Source: Lawsonibacter faecis (GTDB lineage: Bacteria > Bacillota > Clostridia > Oscillospirales > Oscillospiraceae). From it: a DNA stretch of 64,000 bases. This document shows, piece after piece, positions 50,371 to 60,053 of the stretch. How positions within the stretch are numbered: position 1 is the first letter of the stretch; the number at the start of each line of letters is the position of its first letter. The translations under genes were made by a program, and so were the position numbers. The stretch lies in the NCBI RefSeq assembly GCF_014287675.1, contig NZ_JACOPQ010000003.1:62001-126000 (forward strand). The letters are read 5' to 3'. Below the pieces are notes generated by a model. It saw only the letters and a list, made by a program, of their open reading frames with translations, did not search any database and was not told where the DNA came from.

Positions 50371-51528
50371 ATGAGACGTGTCGCAATCGTGTCCGCAGTG
50401 AGGACGGGCATTGGAAAATACGGCGGGCAGTGGGTGAGGACCCCCTCCGAGCAGCTGGCGGCGGCGGTCATCAAGGAGGCTGTGGCCCGGGCAGGCGTCG
50501 ACCCGGCGGAGATAGAGGATGTGGTGATGGGCAACCTCCACGCCCACCACGGCAACCACGCCAGGATCGCCTCCCTGACGGCAGGACTCCCCCTGGAGGC
50601 GGGAGCCGTCACCGTGGACCGACAGTGCGGCTCCGGCTCCCAGGCTATCATCTATGCGGCGCTGAACATCGCCGCCGGTTATGGGGACGTCATGGTTGCC
50701 TGCGGTGTGGAGCACATGACGCTCAATCCCTACCAGGTGACGAAGGTCCCCAACTACAGCTACGCGCCGCCCCAGTTCCTGACCAACCGTGTCTCCACCG
50801 ATGAGGCGGGCAACCCGCCCTTCGCCATGACGGCGGATATACTGGGCAAGCGGCTGGGCATTACCCGCCAAGCCTGTGACGAGTGGGCCTTCCACTCCCA
50901 GCAGCGGGCAGCCAGGGCCATCTCCGAGGGGCTGTTCAAGGAGCAGATTGTCCCCGTCGAGGTCAAGACCAAGGCAGGGTTGAAAAGCATCGTCACGGAC
51001 GAGTGCGTCCGCATGGACGCCTCCCTGGAGAAGATGGCTCAGCTGCCGCCCCTGTTCGAGGGTGGACTCACCACCGCCGGGAACGCCTGTCCCCGGTCGG
51101 ACGGAGCGGCCGCGGTGGTCCTGATGTCGGAGGAGCGGGCCAAGGCCCTGGGTCTGGAGCCGCTGGGGTATTTCAAGACCTTCGCGGCGGCCGGCCTGGA
51201 CCCCAACATTATGGGCTACGGCCCCGTCCCCTCCACCCGGAAGGCCCTGCAGCGGGCGGGGCTGACGGTGAAGGACCTGGACGTGGTCGAGCTGAACGAG
51301 GCCTTCGCGCCCCAGGTGGTGCCCTGTGTGCGGGACCTGGGCCTGGACCCGGAGCGCACCAATCCCAACGGCGGCGCCATCGCTTTCGGCCATCCTCTGG
51401 GCGGCACCGGTGTCATCCTGACGGTGAAGCTCCTCTACGAGATGCTCCGCAGGGACTATGAGCTGGGTCTGGTGACCATGTGTATCGGCGGCGGCCAGGG
51501 CCTGGCAACCATCTTTGAGCGGCGCTGA
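50371..51528 (+). CDS. Thiolase (acetyl-CoA acetyltransferase family)
   Basis: 385 residues. Nucleophilic Cys86 in VDRQCGSGSQA, the His in NPNGGAIAFGHPLGGTG (about 341) and Cys371 in CIGGGQG complete the catalytic set. The enzyme cleaves 3-ketoacyl-CoA with CoA or condenses two acyl-CoA units. Specificity is not readable. In this operon it would follow CoA activation of the imported acid by the class III transferase. AAAGGAACGAG upstream. Confidence 0.93.
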   Translation: MRRVAIVSAVRTGIGKYGGQWVRTPSEQLAAAVIKEAVARAGVDPAEIEDVVMGNLHAHHGNHARIASLTAGLPLEAGAVTVDRQCGSGSQAIIYAALNIAAGYGDVMVACGVEHMTLNPYQVTKVPNYSYAPPQFLTNRVSTDEAGNPPFAMTADILGKRLGITRQACDEWAFHSQQRAARAISEGLFKEQIVPVEVKTKAGLKSIVTDECVRMDASLEKMAQLPPLFEGGLTTAGNACPRSDGAAAVVLMSEERAKALGLEPLGYFKTFAAAGLDPNIMGYGPVPSTRKALQRAGLTVKDLDVVELNEAFAPQVVPCVRDLGLDPERTNPNGGAIAFGHPLGGTGVILTVKLLYEMLRRDYELGLVTMCIGGGQGLATIFERR

Positions 51529-51549
51529 GACAAATCAAAAGGAGAAGAG

Positions 51550-52776
51550 GTGAAAATCGTGAAACTGCCATTGGAAGGCTTTACTGTCATTGAACTGGGT
51601 ACCCACGTGGTCGTACCCAACGCGGGCCGTTTTCTGGCCGACTGGGGCGCCGATGTAATCAAGGTCGAGGCTCCCGCGGGCGAGGAGTGGAGAAAGGTGG
51701 GCCCGTCCTACTGCACGCCCATGACGGACGAGGAAAACCCTCTGTTTCAGGAGCAGAACGCCAACAAGCGCCTTATCGCACTGAACCTGAAGTCCGGGGA
51801 GGGCAAGGCCGTATTCCTGCGTATGGTGGCTAAGGCGGACGTATTTATGAGCAACGTGCGGATGCGCTCTCTCACCAAGATGGGGCTGGATTACGAGACC
51901 CTCAGGCAGCTCAACCCCACCCTGATCTACGCCCACTTTACCGGCTATGGCACCGAGGGGGCAGAGGCCTCCAAGCCCGGCTTCGACATGTCCTCCTTCT
52001 GGGCCCGCTGCGGAGCCATGCGGGACTGGTCGGATCCGGAGGGCTTCCCCTTCAAGCCCCCCGGGGGCTTCGGGGATGCCGCCACCAGCGCCGCCTTTAC
52101 CACAGGGATTCTGGCGGCCATCATCGGCCGTCAGAACTCCGGCAAGGGAACCTTCGTCACCTCCTCGCTGCACGCCTGCGGCCTCTGGTACAACCAGACC
52201 GGCATTCTCTCCGCGCAGTACGGCAATCAATACCCGCCCTCCCCCAAGGAGGCCCGCAACCCCTTTACGCATATCTATCAGTGCGGGGACGGCGAGTACC
52301 TCATCACCACGGTGCCCAATTACGACGCGAATTTCAACCGGGTGATGGAGGCCATGGGCCTGGAGCAGTACTGTGACGACCCCAGGTACTGCAGGCGAAC
52401 GCCTCAGGGGCTTTTCGCCGGAGACAACCTGCGTGACTTCATCTCCATCCTGAATGTCCGCTTTATGGAAAAGAGCCGCGATGAGTGGATGGAGACCTTT
52501 GCCCGGGCGGACATCGCCTGCGAGCGGCTGCTGCACCAGAGAGACGTGGTGGACGACCGGCAGGCCTGGGACAACGGGTGCCTCCACCGGGTGGACTACC
52601 CCGCGTCCGGCATGAGTGCCGCCTTCCCCACAGTGCCTGTGCGCTTCTCCGAATATCCGGTCTCCGGGATGCGTATGTCCGGCGCCGTCGGCAGGGACAC
52701 CTGTGAGGTACTGGAAGAGTACGGCTATTCAAAAGCAGAGATCCAGTCTATGCAGAGAGACGGAGCGGTTTTATAA
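51550..52776 (+). CDS. Class III CoA-transferase (CaiB/BaiF family)
   Basis: 408 residues. LEGFTVIELGTHVVVPNAGRFLADWGADVIKVEAP is the family's N-terminal signature; the catalytic Asp (about 141) lies in KPGFDMSSFWARCGAM; the C-terminal part ends SGAVGRDTCEVLEEYGYSKAEI. It moves CoA between carboxylic acids, such as an acid substrate and its product. Start codons GTG 51550 and GTG 51559 are both possible; AGGAG at 51540 and GAGGTG at 51546 serve them respectively. Confidence 0.93.
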   Translation: MKIVKLPLEGFTVIELGTHVVVPNAGRFLADWGADVIKVEAPAGEEWRKVGPSYCTPMTDEENPLFQEQNANKRLIALNLKSGEGKAVFLRMVAKADVFMSNVRMRSLTKMGLDYETLRQLNPTLIYAHFTGYGTEGAEASKPGFDMSSFWARCGAMRDWSDPEGFPFKPPGGFGDAATSAAFTTGILAAIIGRQNSGKGTFVTSSLHACGLWYNQTGILSAQYGNQYPPSPKEARNPFTHIYQCGDGEYLITTVPNYDANFNRVMEAMGLEQYCDDPRYCRRTPQGLFAGDNLRDFISILNVRFMEKSRDEWMETFARADIACERLLHQRDVVDDRQAWDNGCLHRVDYPASGMSAAFPTVPVRFSEYPVSGMRMSGAVGRDTCEVLEEYGYSKAEIQSMQRDGAVL

Positions 52777-52797
52777 GGATTGGTAAGGAGGTACAAC

Positions 52798-54195
52798 ATG
52801 AGCAAAAAGCGCATCGCCTGCCTGGCGCTCGGCGTGATCGCCGCAATCGCGTTCTTTCTTATCCCGCCCCCCGCGGGGCTGACCGCGGAGGCAATGCAGG
52901 GCATCGGCATTCTTCTGTGCGGCATCATCTGGATGGTCGGAGCGGTATTTCCCGACTTTGCAGTGATGATCGCCATGCTGGCGGCCTGGGTCGTACTGAA
53001 AATCCTGCCCTTTGCCACGGCGTTCTCGGCCTTTTCCGGCACGTCCTTCTGGTTGCTGCTGGGCGCCATGGTCATCGGTGTCGCGGGGAGCAAGAGCGGC
53101 CTGCTGATGCGGATTGCCCTGGCGGTCCTTCGGGTCTTTCCCTCAAATTTTCAAGGTCAGGTGCTGGCGCTGCTGACCTCTGGCCTGATCATCTCCCCCC
53201 TTGTGCCCAGCACGGCCGCCAAGGCGGCCATCATGGGGCCCATTGCCAAGCAGATCAGCGACACCATGGGCTATGAGAATCAGAGCAGAGGCTCCGCCGG
53301 ACTGTTCTACGCCTACTTTACCGGCTTCACCTGCTTCGGCCCGATCTTCCTCAGCGGCTCCTTCATCGCCTATTCCATGCTCGGCGCTATGCCTGAGGGC
53401 TTTGAGGGCGTCACCTGGATCCAGTGGGTGTACTACGCCCTGCCCTGGAGCATCGTAATGATTGTGCTGAGCTACATTGCCATCGTACTGCTCTTCAAGC
53501 CCAAGGGCGGCACTCAGTTCGACAAGGCCACCATCGCCGATATGAGCAAGGCGCTGGGCCCCATCAAGCGCGACGAGTGGATTACGCTGGCAGTTATGGG
53601 CGGCTGCCTGGTCCTGTGGATGCTGGAGCGCACCATTGACGTCAGCTCCGCCGCCGTTGCGGTGCTGGCAATGACGATACTGGTGGCTACCAAGGTTCTG
53701 GATAAGGCGGATTTTGACAAGAAGGTGAACTGGAACCTGGTGTTCTTCATCGGCGCAGTCATCTCCATCGGCAGCATGATCAAATACCTCGGTATTGACG
53801 TCTTCATCGGCGACACCCTCACCCCCCTCATGGCGCCGCTGGTCAGCCGGCCCATCGTCTTCGTCCTGGGCTTCGTGGCCGTGGTCCTGCTGGCCCGCTT
53901 CGTCATCGCCTCCACCCTAACCACCACCGTCCTCTTCACGGTGGCGCTGGTACCCTTCGGTCTTTCCGTCGGGATCAGCCCCTGGGTCATCGGCTTCATC
54001 GCCTATGTCTCCGTCCACGTCTGGTTCCTGCGCTATCAAATGCCGCTGTATCTGACCGCCAACGCCACCGCGGGCAACGGCGAGATGCTCAGCCAGCGTC
54101 AGGCGGCGTTGCAGTCCACCAGCTATATCGTCATCTCCACCATCGGACTGCTGGTCTCTCTCCCGTGGTGGAAGTTCCTCGGTCTCATGCCCTAA
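52798..54195 (+). CDS. DASS-type anion carrier (SLC13 family, CitT-like)
   Basis: 465 residues from ATG 52798, with AAGGAGGT upstream. About twelve hydrophobic segments, with LIISPLVPSTAAKAAIMGPIA in the first half and VIASTLTTTVLFTVALVPFG in the second as the paired substrate-binding loops. It is the second anion carrier in the same operon, distinct in sequence from the first, which suggests substrate/product exchange or two related substrates. Confidence 0.9.
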   Translation: MSKKRIACLALGVIAAIAFFLIPPPAGLTAEAMQGIGILLCGIIWMVGAVFPDFAVMIAMLAAWVVLKILPFATAFSAFSGTSFWLLLGAMVIGVAGSKSGLLMRIALAVLRVFPSNFQGQVLALLTSGLIISPLVPSTAAKAAIMGPIAKQISDTMGYENQSRGSAGLFYAYFTGFTCFGPIFLSGSFIAYSMLGAMPEGFEGVTWIQWVYYALPWSIVMIVLSYIAIVLLFKPKGGTQFDKATIADMSKALGPIKRDEWITLAVMGGCLVLWMLERTIDVSSAAVAVLAMTILVATKVLDKADFDKKVNWNLVFFIGAVISIGSMIKYLGIDVFIGDTLTPLMAPLVSRPIVFVLGFVAVVLLARFVIASTLTTTVLFTVALVPFGLSVGISPWVIGFIAYVSVHVWFLRYQMPLYLTANATAGNGEMLSQRQAALQSTSYIVISTIGLLVSLPWWKFLGLMP

Positions 54196-54245
54196 ACCTG
54201 TGTTCTACCGGCCGTGCGCCGGATATTTTAAAGGAGGAATCTGTT

Positions 54246-54587
54246 ATGTTAATCGTTGAGGCCTATTACACCTGTAAGCCCGGAATGCGGGACAAGCTCC
54301 TGGAGATCGTAAAGCCCAATATTGACGGCACGCGCAGGGAGCCCGGCAATATCAGCTACGCCCACTACCCCTCCCCGGACAACGATGTGGATATGTTCGT
54401 CTTCGAGAAGTGGGAGAGCCTGGAGTTGTTCAACAACCACTCCAAGACCGAGCACCACAAGACCTTCTGCGCCGCCCGCCGTCCTCTTCTTGAGGCAGGC
54501 TCCTACTTCATCACCATCTACAATGCTGAGGTGAATGAGGAGCGGACCCAGCAGAGCCGTGAGTTCGTCCGCAGAGCAATCAACTGA
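54246..54587 (+). CDS. Antibiotic biosynthesis monooxygenase (ABM)-domain protein
   Basis: 113 residues with AAAGGAGG before ATG 54246. LIVEAYYTCKPGMRDKLLEIVKPNIDGTRREPGNISYAHYPSPDNDVDMFVFEKWESLELFNNHSKTEHHKTF is the ABM ferredoxin-like fold that dimerises. Members oxidise quinol-like substrates without cofactor or serve in small-molecule breakdown. Last gene of the organic-acid operon. An oxygenase role is doubtful in an anaerobe, so another reaction is possible. Confidence 0.85.
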   Translation: MLIVEAYYTCKPGMRDKLLEIVKPNIDGTRREPGNISYAHYPSPDNDVDMFVFEKWESLELFNNHSKTEHHKTFCAARRPLLEAGSYFITIYNAEVNEERTQQSREFVRRAIN

Positions 54588-54717
54588 CCCGGCCTCACAG
54601 AGGCAGTTTGGTCTTGTTGTAACCCTGTGAGTAAGGCTCAAATTGAGCCTTGCTCAATGTAAAAAACACATTCACCTGTGACCCATGACGCTGCCGCGGC
54701 GGAATGTGCGCAAATTA

Positions 54718-54754
54718 TCAGAGCGGCCGCCGTTTCAAACGGCGGCCGCTCTGA
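54718..54754. terminator. Perfect hairpin between the ABM gene and the GH3 gene
   Basis: 18-bp arms TCAGAGCGGCCGCCGTTT / AAACGGCGGCCGCTCTGA around a single C. It serves convergent genes; there is no U run. Confidence 0.65.
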
Positions 54755-54829
54755 TGCGTAATTCGTCCTTCTGTGCGGCCCCGGCTCCCACCGGCGGCAG
54801 CGGCTCTGCGGCGGCGTGCCGCCGCGGCG

Positions 54830-57643
54830 TCAGGCCCGGTCTCCGCCGGGCGCGTCCGCCGTCCGGGCCGTTTTCCAGCGCTTCATGCGCTGATGACGGC
54901 GAACGAAGTAAAAGGCGCATAGGCCGAGCAGGACCGCGTCCGCTCCGACGGCGATGAAGAGCCACACGGGGGCGGGGGCCTTGGAGATCTCCAGGGCGCC
55001 GCTGTTCGCCACCATGTAGAGGATGTTATGGGTGGAACCGCGCATGGCCTGCCGCCCGGTGGTTGTGCCGGCGGTCTCTTCGCTGACGGCGTTCAGGTTC
55101 ATCAGGGCCAGCTGCAGATCGCAGCCCGCCCGGACGCAGCGGTCGGCGTTCACGTAGCTGAGCTGCATGATGCAGTCGGTGACCACAGCGCCCCGGAAGC
55201 CCCACTCGTCTCGCAGCACCTCGGTAAGGAGCTGGTAGCTCTCGGCGCAGTTGGTGGTGCCCAAGCGGTTGAACGCCGCCATCATGCCCTTGCTGCCGCC
55301 CTCCTTGACGGCCAGCTCGAAGCCCCGCAGGTAGACCTCCCGCATGGCCTGCTCATTGACCCAGGTGCACAGTCCGCCCTGATCCCGGTTCGTCTCCGAG
55401 TCGTTGACGGCGAAGTGCTTGGCGTAGCAGTAGACCCCCTGGGACTGGATACCCTGAATCTCCGCCGCGGCCATTTTGCCGGTGTGGAAGCCGTCCTCGG
55501 AGAAGTACTCGTAATTGCGCCCGCTGAACGGGGAGCGGAAAATGTTGAGCCCGGGGGCGTACAGGCCGGAGATATGATACGCCGCGGCCTCCCTGGCGTA
55601 GGTCTCGCCCATGCGGCCGGCCAGCTCCCGGTTCCAGGTGCAGCCCAGCACGGACTGGCCGGTGTACTGGTTGCCGGTGACGCCGGCCATGATATTGTTG
55701 ATGCCGTTTGGTCCGTCCACCTCGGTGCAGTAGGGCTTGCCCACGCTGGCCACCGTCTCGGTGCACCAGCCGCCGTTGGAGAGCAGGTTGGTCATCTCCT
55801 CCACGCTCACCTGCTCCAGCAGCTTCTCCCACTGGGGGTCCTCGTAGGCGAGGCCGCCCATATCGGCCAGGGTCAGGCCGTGGTCGGCATAGGTGATGTC
55901 GGGGTCGCCGGGGTCGTTGGCGTACTCGTCGGCGGTCAGGGCGGAGACAATCTCCGCCTTGGCCTCACGGCTCCGGGGGGCGCGCCGGGCCGGCATCGTG
56001 CCGGCCCAGTCGGCCCGGGAGACATAGGTCACGTCCTCGCCCCAGGTGGCGTCGTCGAAGCGGTTCACCGCCGCCGCGCCGTCGGTGCTTCGGGGGCCGT
56101 CGAACCCGTCGCGGTAGACTGCGTCCCGCGCCACGGAGACGGTGCGGCTGTCGATTACCTCGTGGGAATTGCCCATGAGCTTGATCTCATAATCCCCCGC
56201 CTCCAGCACGTAAGCGCCGCCCTGGAGCTTGACGCCGCTGTAGTCGTAGGAGGCCATGTCCTCGTAGGTGAAGGAGACGTTCACCGTCTCGCTTTCGCCC
56301 GGCTCCAGAGGCCCGGTCTTGCCGAAGCCGGCCAGGACCACATGGCTCTTCTCAATGCCGCCGGGCGTATACGGCGCGGTATAGTAGACCTGGACCACGT
56401 CCCTGCCCGCCGCGCTGCCGGTGTTGGTGACGGTCACATCCATGGAGACGGCCGCACCGTCGTCCCGGAAGGCGCTGATCTCCTGCTCAAAGGCGGTGTA
56501 GGACCGGCCGTAGCCGAACGGGTACTGGACGGTGGCGTCATAGTCGATATAGCCGTCGGCCGCCGCCGTCTCGTAGTAGCGGTAGCCCACGTAGATGCCC
56601 TCCACATAGTCCACATAGTGGTAGTTGTCCGGCTCGGACGCGGGGGCGATGGGCGAGGTGTTTGTATAGGTCGCGTTGGTGTAGTCGTAATCGCCGAAGC
56701 TGTAGTAGCTGGGCGCGCTCTCCACCGCGTAGGCAAAGGTGCTGGTGGTCCGGCCCGAGGGGTTCACCGCGCCGGAGAGCACCCCGCCCACAGCGTCGCA
56801 GCCGGTGGAGCCCAGGCAGCCCAGCCACAGCGCCGCGTCGATGTCCGTGTCCTCCAGAAAGCCCAGCTCCATCGCGTTGGCGCAGTTCAGGAGCACCACT
56901 ACGGTAGCGAAATTCTCCTTTACCATGTCCAGCATCTCAATCTCCACCTGCTGCAGCTCCAGGTAGTGCTTTCCGGCGTCGCCGCCCTGAACGCCGATGC
57001 TGGTGGCGCTGCCGGAGGTGCCCACCTCGCTCTCGGCCTGCCCCATCTCCATGGGCAGGTCCGCGCCCTCGCCGCCCAGGCGGGAGATGACCACCAGGGC
57101 CACGTCGGAAAAGTCTCTGGCGTTGCCGAGCAGCTCCGCGGAGTACTCGCCCACGGGGGGCTCGTTGATGTCGAAGTTGTTGCCGGTGTAGCCCACGCCG
57201 GTGCGCTCCTTGAAGCGGGCGTCATAAAAATCCGCCAGCTCCTGGTTCACCTCAAAGCCCGCGTTGCGAAGTCCCTGGACCATGGTCACGTTTCCGCTGC
57301 TGTCGCCGGACCCGGAGCCCGAGCCGCCGTAGACCGTGTCCCGGGAGCCGTAGCCGAAGAGGTTGACCCTGGTCCCCCGGTCCAGGGGCAGAGCCCCGTC
57401 CCGGTTCTCCAGCAGAATGATGCCCTCGGAGGCGATCTCCCGGGTCATCTCCGCAGAGTCGGCCCCCGCCTGTGCGGTCTCGGCCTCGGAGGGGCCCTGA
57501 TTGAAGAAGTTGTTGATCATGCTGTAGTTCGGCGGCACCAGAACGGCCGCCGCAGCGTTGAGCGCCAACAGGAGCACCAGCAGCACGCTCATGGCTGCCA
57601 TGGCGGCTTTCCGGGGCCGCCGGGGCGTGGTAGAGTCTTTCAC
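54830..57643 (-). CDS. Membrane-anchored GH3 glycosidase with permuted domain order
   Basis: 937 residues from GTG 57643, with GGGAGGT upstream. An N-terminal transmembrane anchor (about 13-36) is followed by the GH3 C-terminal alpha/beta domain (about 60-330, IILLENRDGALPLDRG, VVLLNCANAMEL), then an FnIII-like domain (about 380-500), then the catalytic TIM barrel (about 600-870, EVDGPNGINNIM, AKHFAVNDSETNRD, and VVTDCIMQ with nucleophile Asp823). A second transmembrane helix (about 891-913) and a basic tail close the protein. This domain order is reversed relative to common GH3 enzymes, as known for some ruminal Clostridia. The catalytic part is predicted outside the cell. It acts on beta-glucosides or similar. 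Confidence 0.9.
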   Translation of the reverse strand: MKDSTTPRRPRKAAMAAMSVLLVLLLALNAAAAVLVPPNYSMINNFFNQGPSEAETAQAGADSAEMTREIASEGIILLENRDGALPLDRGTRVNLFGYGSRDTVYGGSGSGSGDSSGNVTMVQGLRNAGFEVNQELADFYDARFKERTGVGYTGNNFDINEPPVGEYSAELLGNARDFSDVALVVISRLGGEGADLPMEMGQAESEVGTSGSATSIGVQGGDAGKHYLELQQVEIEMLDMVKENFATVVVLLNCANAMELGFLEDTDIDAALWLGCLGSTGCDAVGGVLSGAVNPSGRTTSTFAYAVESAPSYYSFGDYDYTNATYTNTSPIAPASEPDNYHYVDYVEGIYVGYRYYETAAADGYIDYDATVQYPFGYGRSYTAFEQEISAFRDDGAAVSMDVTVTNTGSAAGRDVVQVYYTAPYTPGGIEKSHVVLAGFGKTGPLEPGESETVNVSFTYEDMASYDYSGVKLQGGAYVLEAGDYEIKLMGNSHEVIDSRTVSVARDAVYRDGFDGPRSTDGAAAVNRFDDATWGEDVTYVSRADWAGTMPARRAPRSREAKAEIVSALTADEYANDPGDPDITYADHGLTLADMGGLAYEDPQWEKLLEQVSVEEMTNLLSNGGWCTETVASVGKPYCTEVDGPNGINNIMAGVTGNQYTGQSVLGCTWNRELAGRMGETYAREAAAYHISGLYAPGLNIFRSPFSGRNYEYFSEDGFHTGKMAAAEIQGIQSQGVYCYAKHFAVNDSETNRDQGGLCTWVNEQAMREVYLRGFELAVKEGGSKGMMAAFNRLGTTNCAESYQLLTEVLRDEWGFRGAVVTDCIMQLSYVNADRCVRAGCDLQLALMNLNAVSEETAGTTTGRQAMRGSTHNILYMVANSGALEISKAPAPVWLFIAVGADAVLLGLCAFYFVRRHQRMKRWKTARTADAPGGDRA

Positions 57644-57790
57644 AATAATACCTCCCAATCCAAATCTGTGCCCGCGCACGGGCTTTGTGGGAAGTATAGC
57701 AGGCCCGGACCCGGGCGTGGACCGCCGGGTACCAACTCTGTCGTTTTTGCTGCGTAACCTGCGCCATCAAGGCGGCAAAACAGCCGCGCG

Positions 57791-57840
57791 CATGACGGAT
57801 AGGGCTGGGTTTTCTGTGAAAAATGGCCCCATCCGTCATG
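57791..57840. terminator. Hairpin between GH3 and the two-component genes
   Basis: CATGACGGAT (then GGGC) pairs with (GCCC then) ATCCGTCATG around a 21-nt loop. It lies downstream of the kinase gene on the minus strand. The rest of 57644-57885 has no gene. Confidence 0.5.
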
Positions 57841-57885
57841 AGAAGCGTCGGCTCTTATTTTCGGCGGGCTGGCTCGGGGCGGGGC

Positions 57886-59205
57886 TCAGCACTCCCGGTA
57901 CCGGGGGATGGTGACCCGCAGGAGGAAGATGTCCCCCTCGGTCTGGAGGGTGAGGAAGCCCCCGTACCGCTCGGCCGTGTGGCGCACGCTCTTCAGCCCG
58001 AAGCCGTGGTAGCCGTCCCGGGCCTTCCGGGAGATGGGCAGGCCGTCGTCGAACTCCAGGGGGCCGCTGTAGTAGTTCTCCAGTTGGATGAAGACCAAAT
58101 CGGCCCTGGAGAAGACCGACACAGCGATGGTCCGCCGCTCCACATCCTCCAGCGCGCTGACGTGCTCAATGGCGTTGTCCAGGGCGTTTCCAAAGAGGGT
58201 GTAGAGGTCCACCGCCTCCAGGAAGGAGAGGCAGGCCCCGTCCGCCACGCAGGTGAGGGTAATCCCCCGCGCCTCACACAGGAGGCTCTTCTCGGTGAGA
58301 ATGGTGTCCAGTATGTGGTTTCCCGTCTCCACGATGGAGTCGTAAATCATCACCGACTCCTCCAGCGACCGGATGGTGGCGTCCCGCTGGGATTGGTCGG
58401 AGATCTGCTTGAGGGCCGCGATCTGGTGCTTGAGATCATGGCATTTGCGGTTGATGAGCTCCACATTCTCCGCCGTCATCTCAAACTGGTCCTTGTGCTT
58501 CAGCCAGAGCTGCTGCTGGACGTCCAGCTCGTGCTGGAGCGCCAGCCGCCGGCACTGGCCCACCTGTGCCCAGAGTACGTAGAAGCAGCAGAACATGGCG
58601 TAGAGCAGGCAGACGGGGTAGAGGGAGCCGCCCCGGGACTCCAGGTGCTGAGCCACGGCGCTGAGAACCAGCGCGACGGACAGCGCGCCGGCCATGGTCC
58701 CCAGGGAGTGGGAGAGCCTGATGTCGTACCGCTTTCCCGCCACGAGGCGGCGGGCAAAGAGAACATAGGCCAGGGCATAGGCCGCGCCGTAGATAAGAAG
58801 GTACCAGACGTCATAGGTCTCCGCGGCGGCGGTATCCATGCCGGGGCGCAGAAAGCGGTGCAGGCAGTAGGTGAAGTGCTGCGTCAGGTAGGCGCAGGTG
58901 GCGCAATAGAGCGCCTCGCGGACCGAGACCGCGCAGCAGGCCAGGACGAAGGCCGCGCCGATGAGATAGGAGAGCAGCGAGTAGAGCAGGGTATAGGCCA
59001 GCCGGGCCGAATCGCCCTGGAGCAGTTCCGACAGCATGCCCAGAGGCAGCACGAAGGGCAGCGCCATGAGCAGCAGCGCGGTCCCGGCAGCCCGGAGGGG
59101 GAAGAAGCGCCGCCGCCGGAGGGGCAGGCAGAAGAGGAGGGCGGCGGCCAGCACCTCTGCGGGGAGAACGTCCACCAGCAGCATTTGAGTCATCTCCAGA
59201 ATCAA
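57886..59205 (-). CDS. GHKL-type sensor histidine kinase (AgrC-like)
   Basis: 439 residues from TTG 59205, which overlaps the stop of the response regulator gene (TTGA); ATG 59193 is an alternative. The N-terminal half has about six transmembrane segments. INRKCHDLKHQIAALKQI carries the phosphorylated His, and GNALDNAIEHVSAL (N box) and GYHGFGLKSVRHTAERYGG (G box) form the ATP-binding domain. It is the AgrC/VirS architecture that senses peptides or other external signals. No peptide precursor gene is seen next to it. Confidence 0.9.
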   Translation of the reverse strand: MILEMTQMLLVDVLPAEVLAAALLFCLPLRRRRFFPLRAAGTALLLMALPFVLPLGMLSELLQGDSARLAYTLLYSLLSYLIGAAFVLACCAVSVREALYCATCAYLTQHFTYCLHRFLRPGMDTAAAETYDVWYLLIYGAAYALAYVLFARRLVAGKRYDIRLSHSLGTMAGALSVALVLSAVAQHLESRGGSLYPVCLLYAMFCCFYVLWAQVGQCRRLALQHELDVQQQLWLKHKDQFEMTAENVELINRKCHDLKHQIAALKQISDQSQRDATIRSLEESVMIYDSIVETGNHILDTILTEKSLLCEARGITLTCVADGACLSFLEAVDLYTLFGNALDNAIEHVSALEDVERRTIAVSVFSRADLVFIQLENYYSGPLEFDDGLPISRKARDGYHGFGLKSVRHTAERYGGFLTLQTEGDIFLLRVTIPRYREC

Positions 59206-59912
59206 CGGAAGCCACCTCCAAAATAATCGGATAGGGTCTGCAAAAAGGCCTTCCGCTTGGGGCGGCTGATGGGCAGCTCATGGCCGGGGACCAGAACGGC
59301 GTCCCTGCGCACCCCCACCACGTTGCGCAGATTCACCAGATAGCTGTTGTTGCAGCGGGCGAACTGCGGGAGCGCCAACTGGCGCTCCATCTCCTGCATG
59401 GAGCCGGAGCGCACATATACGCCGCCGGCAGTGTGGACATACAGCCGGTGGTTGATGACCTCCACAAACAGAATGTCGTCCGTGGAGACCCGCTGCTCCA
59501 CACCGTCCTTCGGAAGGAGCAGATAACGCCGCTCCCGCCCCGCGGCGATTGCCGCCGCCTTTTTCATCTTCATGGCGAACTGGGGATAGGTCACGGGTTT
59601 GAGGACAAAGTCCAGGGCGTCCACCTCATAGCCCTTGACGGCGTAACGGGCCATATTGGTGATGAAGACGATGACAACCGCCGGGTCCACCGCCCGGATG
59701 CGCCTTGCCGCCTCCATTCCATCCATGTGGGGCATCTCAATATCCATCAAGAGGATGTCCCATACCGGCCGGTAGCCCTCGGCGATGTCCAGCCCGTCGG
59801 AGAACAGCTCCGCCTGAATTTCCAGCCCCCACTCCCGGCCGCAGCGCTCCAGATAGCGCCTGAGCAGCTCCGCGCAGGCCGGGTCATCCTCCACAATTGC
59901 AGTGCGAATCAT
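59202..59912 (-). CDS. LytTR-family response regulator
   Basis: 236 residues from ATG 59912, with GGAGGGAGG upstream. The receiver domain (about 1-120) has MIRTAIVEDD and the phospho-accepting Asp in ILLMDIEMPHMDGMEA; the output domain (about 135-236) is LytTR DNA-binding (ILFVEVINHRLYVHTAGG, FARCNNSYLVNLRNVVGV, ISRPKRKAFL). Partner of the downstream kinase. The targets may include the adjacent surface GH3 enzyme or SLH protein, by position only. Confidence 0.92.
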   Translation of the reverse strand: MIRTAIVEDDPACAELLRRYLERCGREWGLEIQAELFSDGLDIAEGYRPVWDILLMDIEMPHMDGMEAARRIRAVDPAVVIVFITNMARYAVKGYEVDALDFVLKPVTYPQFAMKMKKAAAIAAGRERRYLLLPKDGVEQRVSTDDILFVEVINHRLYVHTAGGVYVRSGSMQEMERQLALPQFARCNNSYLVNLRNVVGVRRDAVLVPGHELPISRPKRKAFLQTLSDYFGGGFR

Positions 59913-60053
59913 GCAACCGCCTCCCTCCGGGCTTTTTTTCATCATACCACAGACAAGGCGCGGGAGACAATCCGCTTCTTAGGGACTGGGGCTGTGAACA
60001 GGTCCGGTTCACGGAGCTCTCGCGGATGAACTGCGGCAAAGTAATTTATAAAG

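Noticed and set aside
55028..57757. A 909-codon open frame antiparallel to the GH3 gene
   Set aside because: Low-complexity mirror frame of a high-GC gene; the minus strand encodes a clear GH3 enzyme with catalytic residues.
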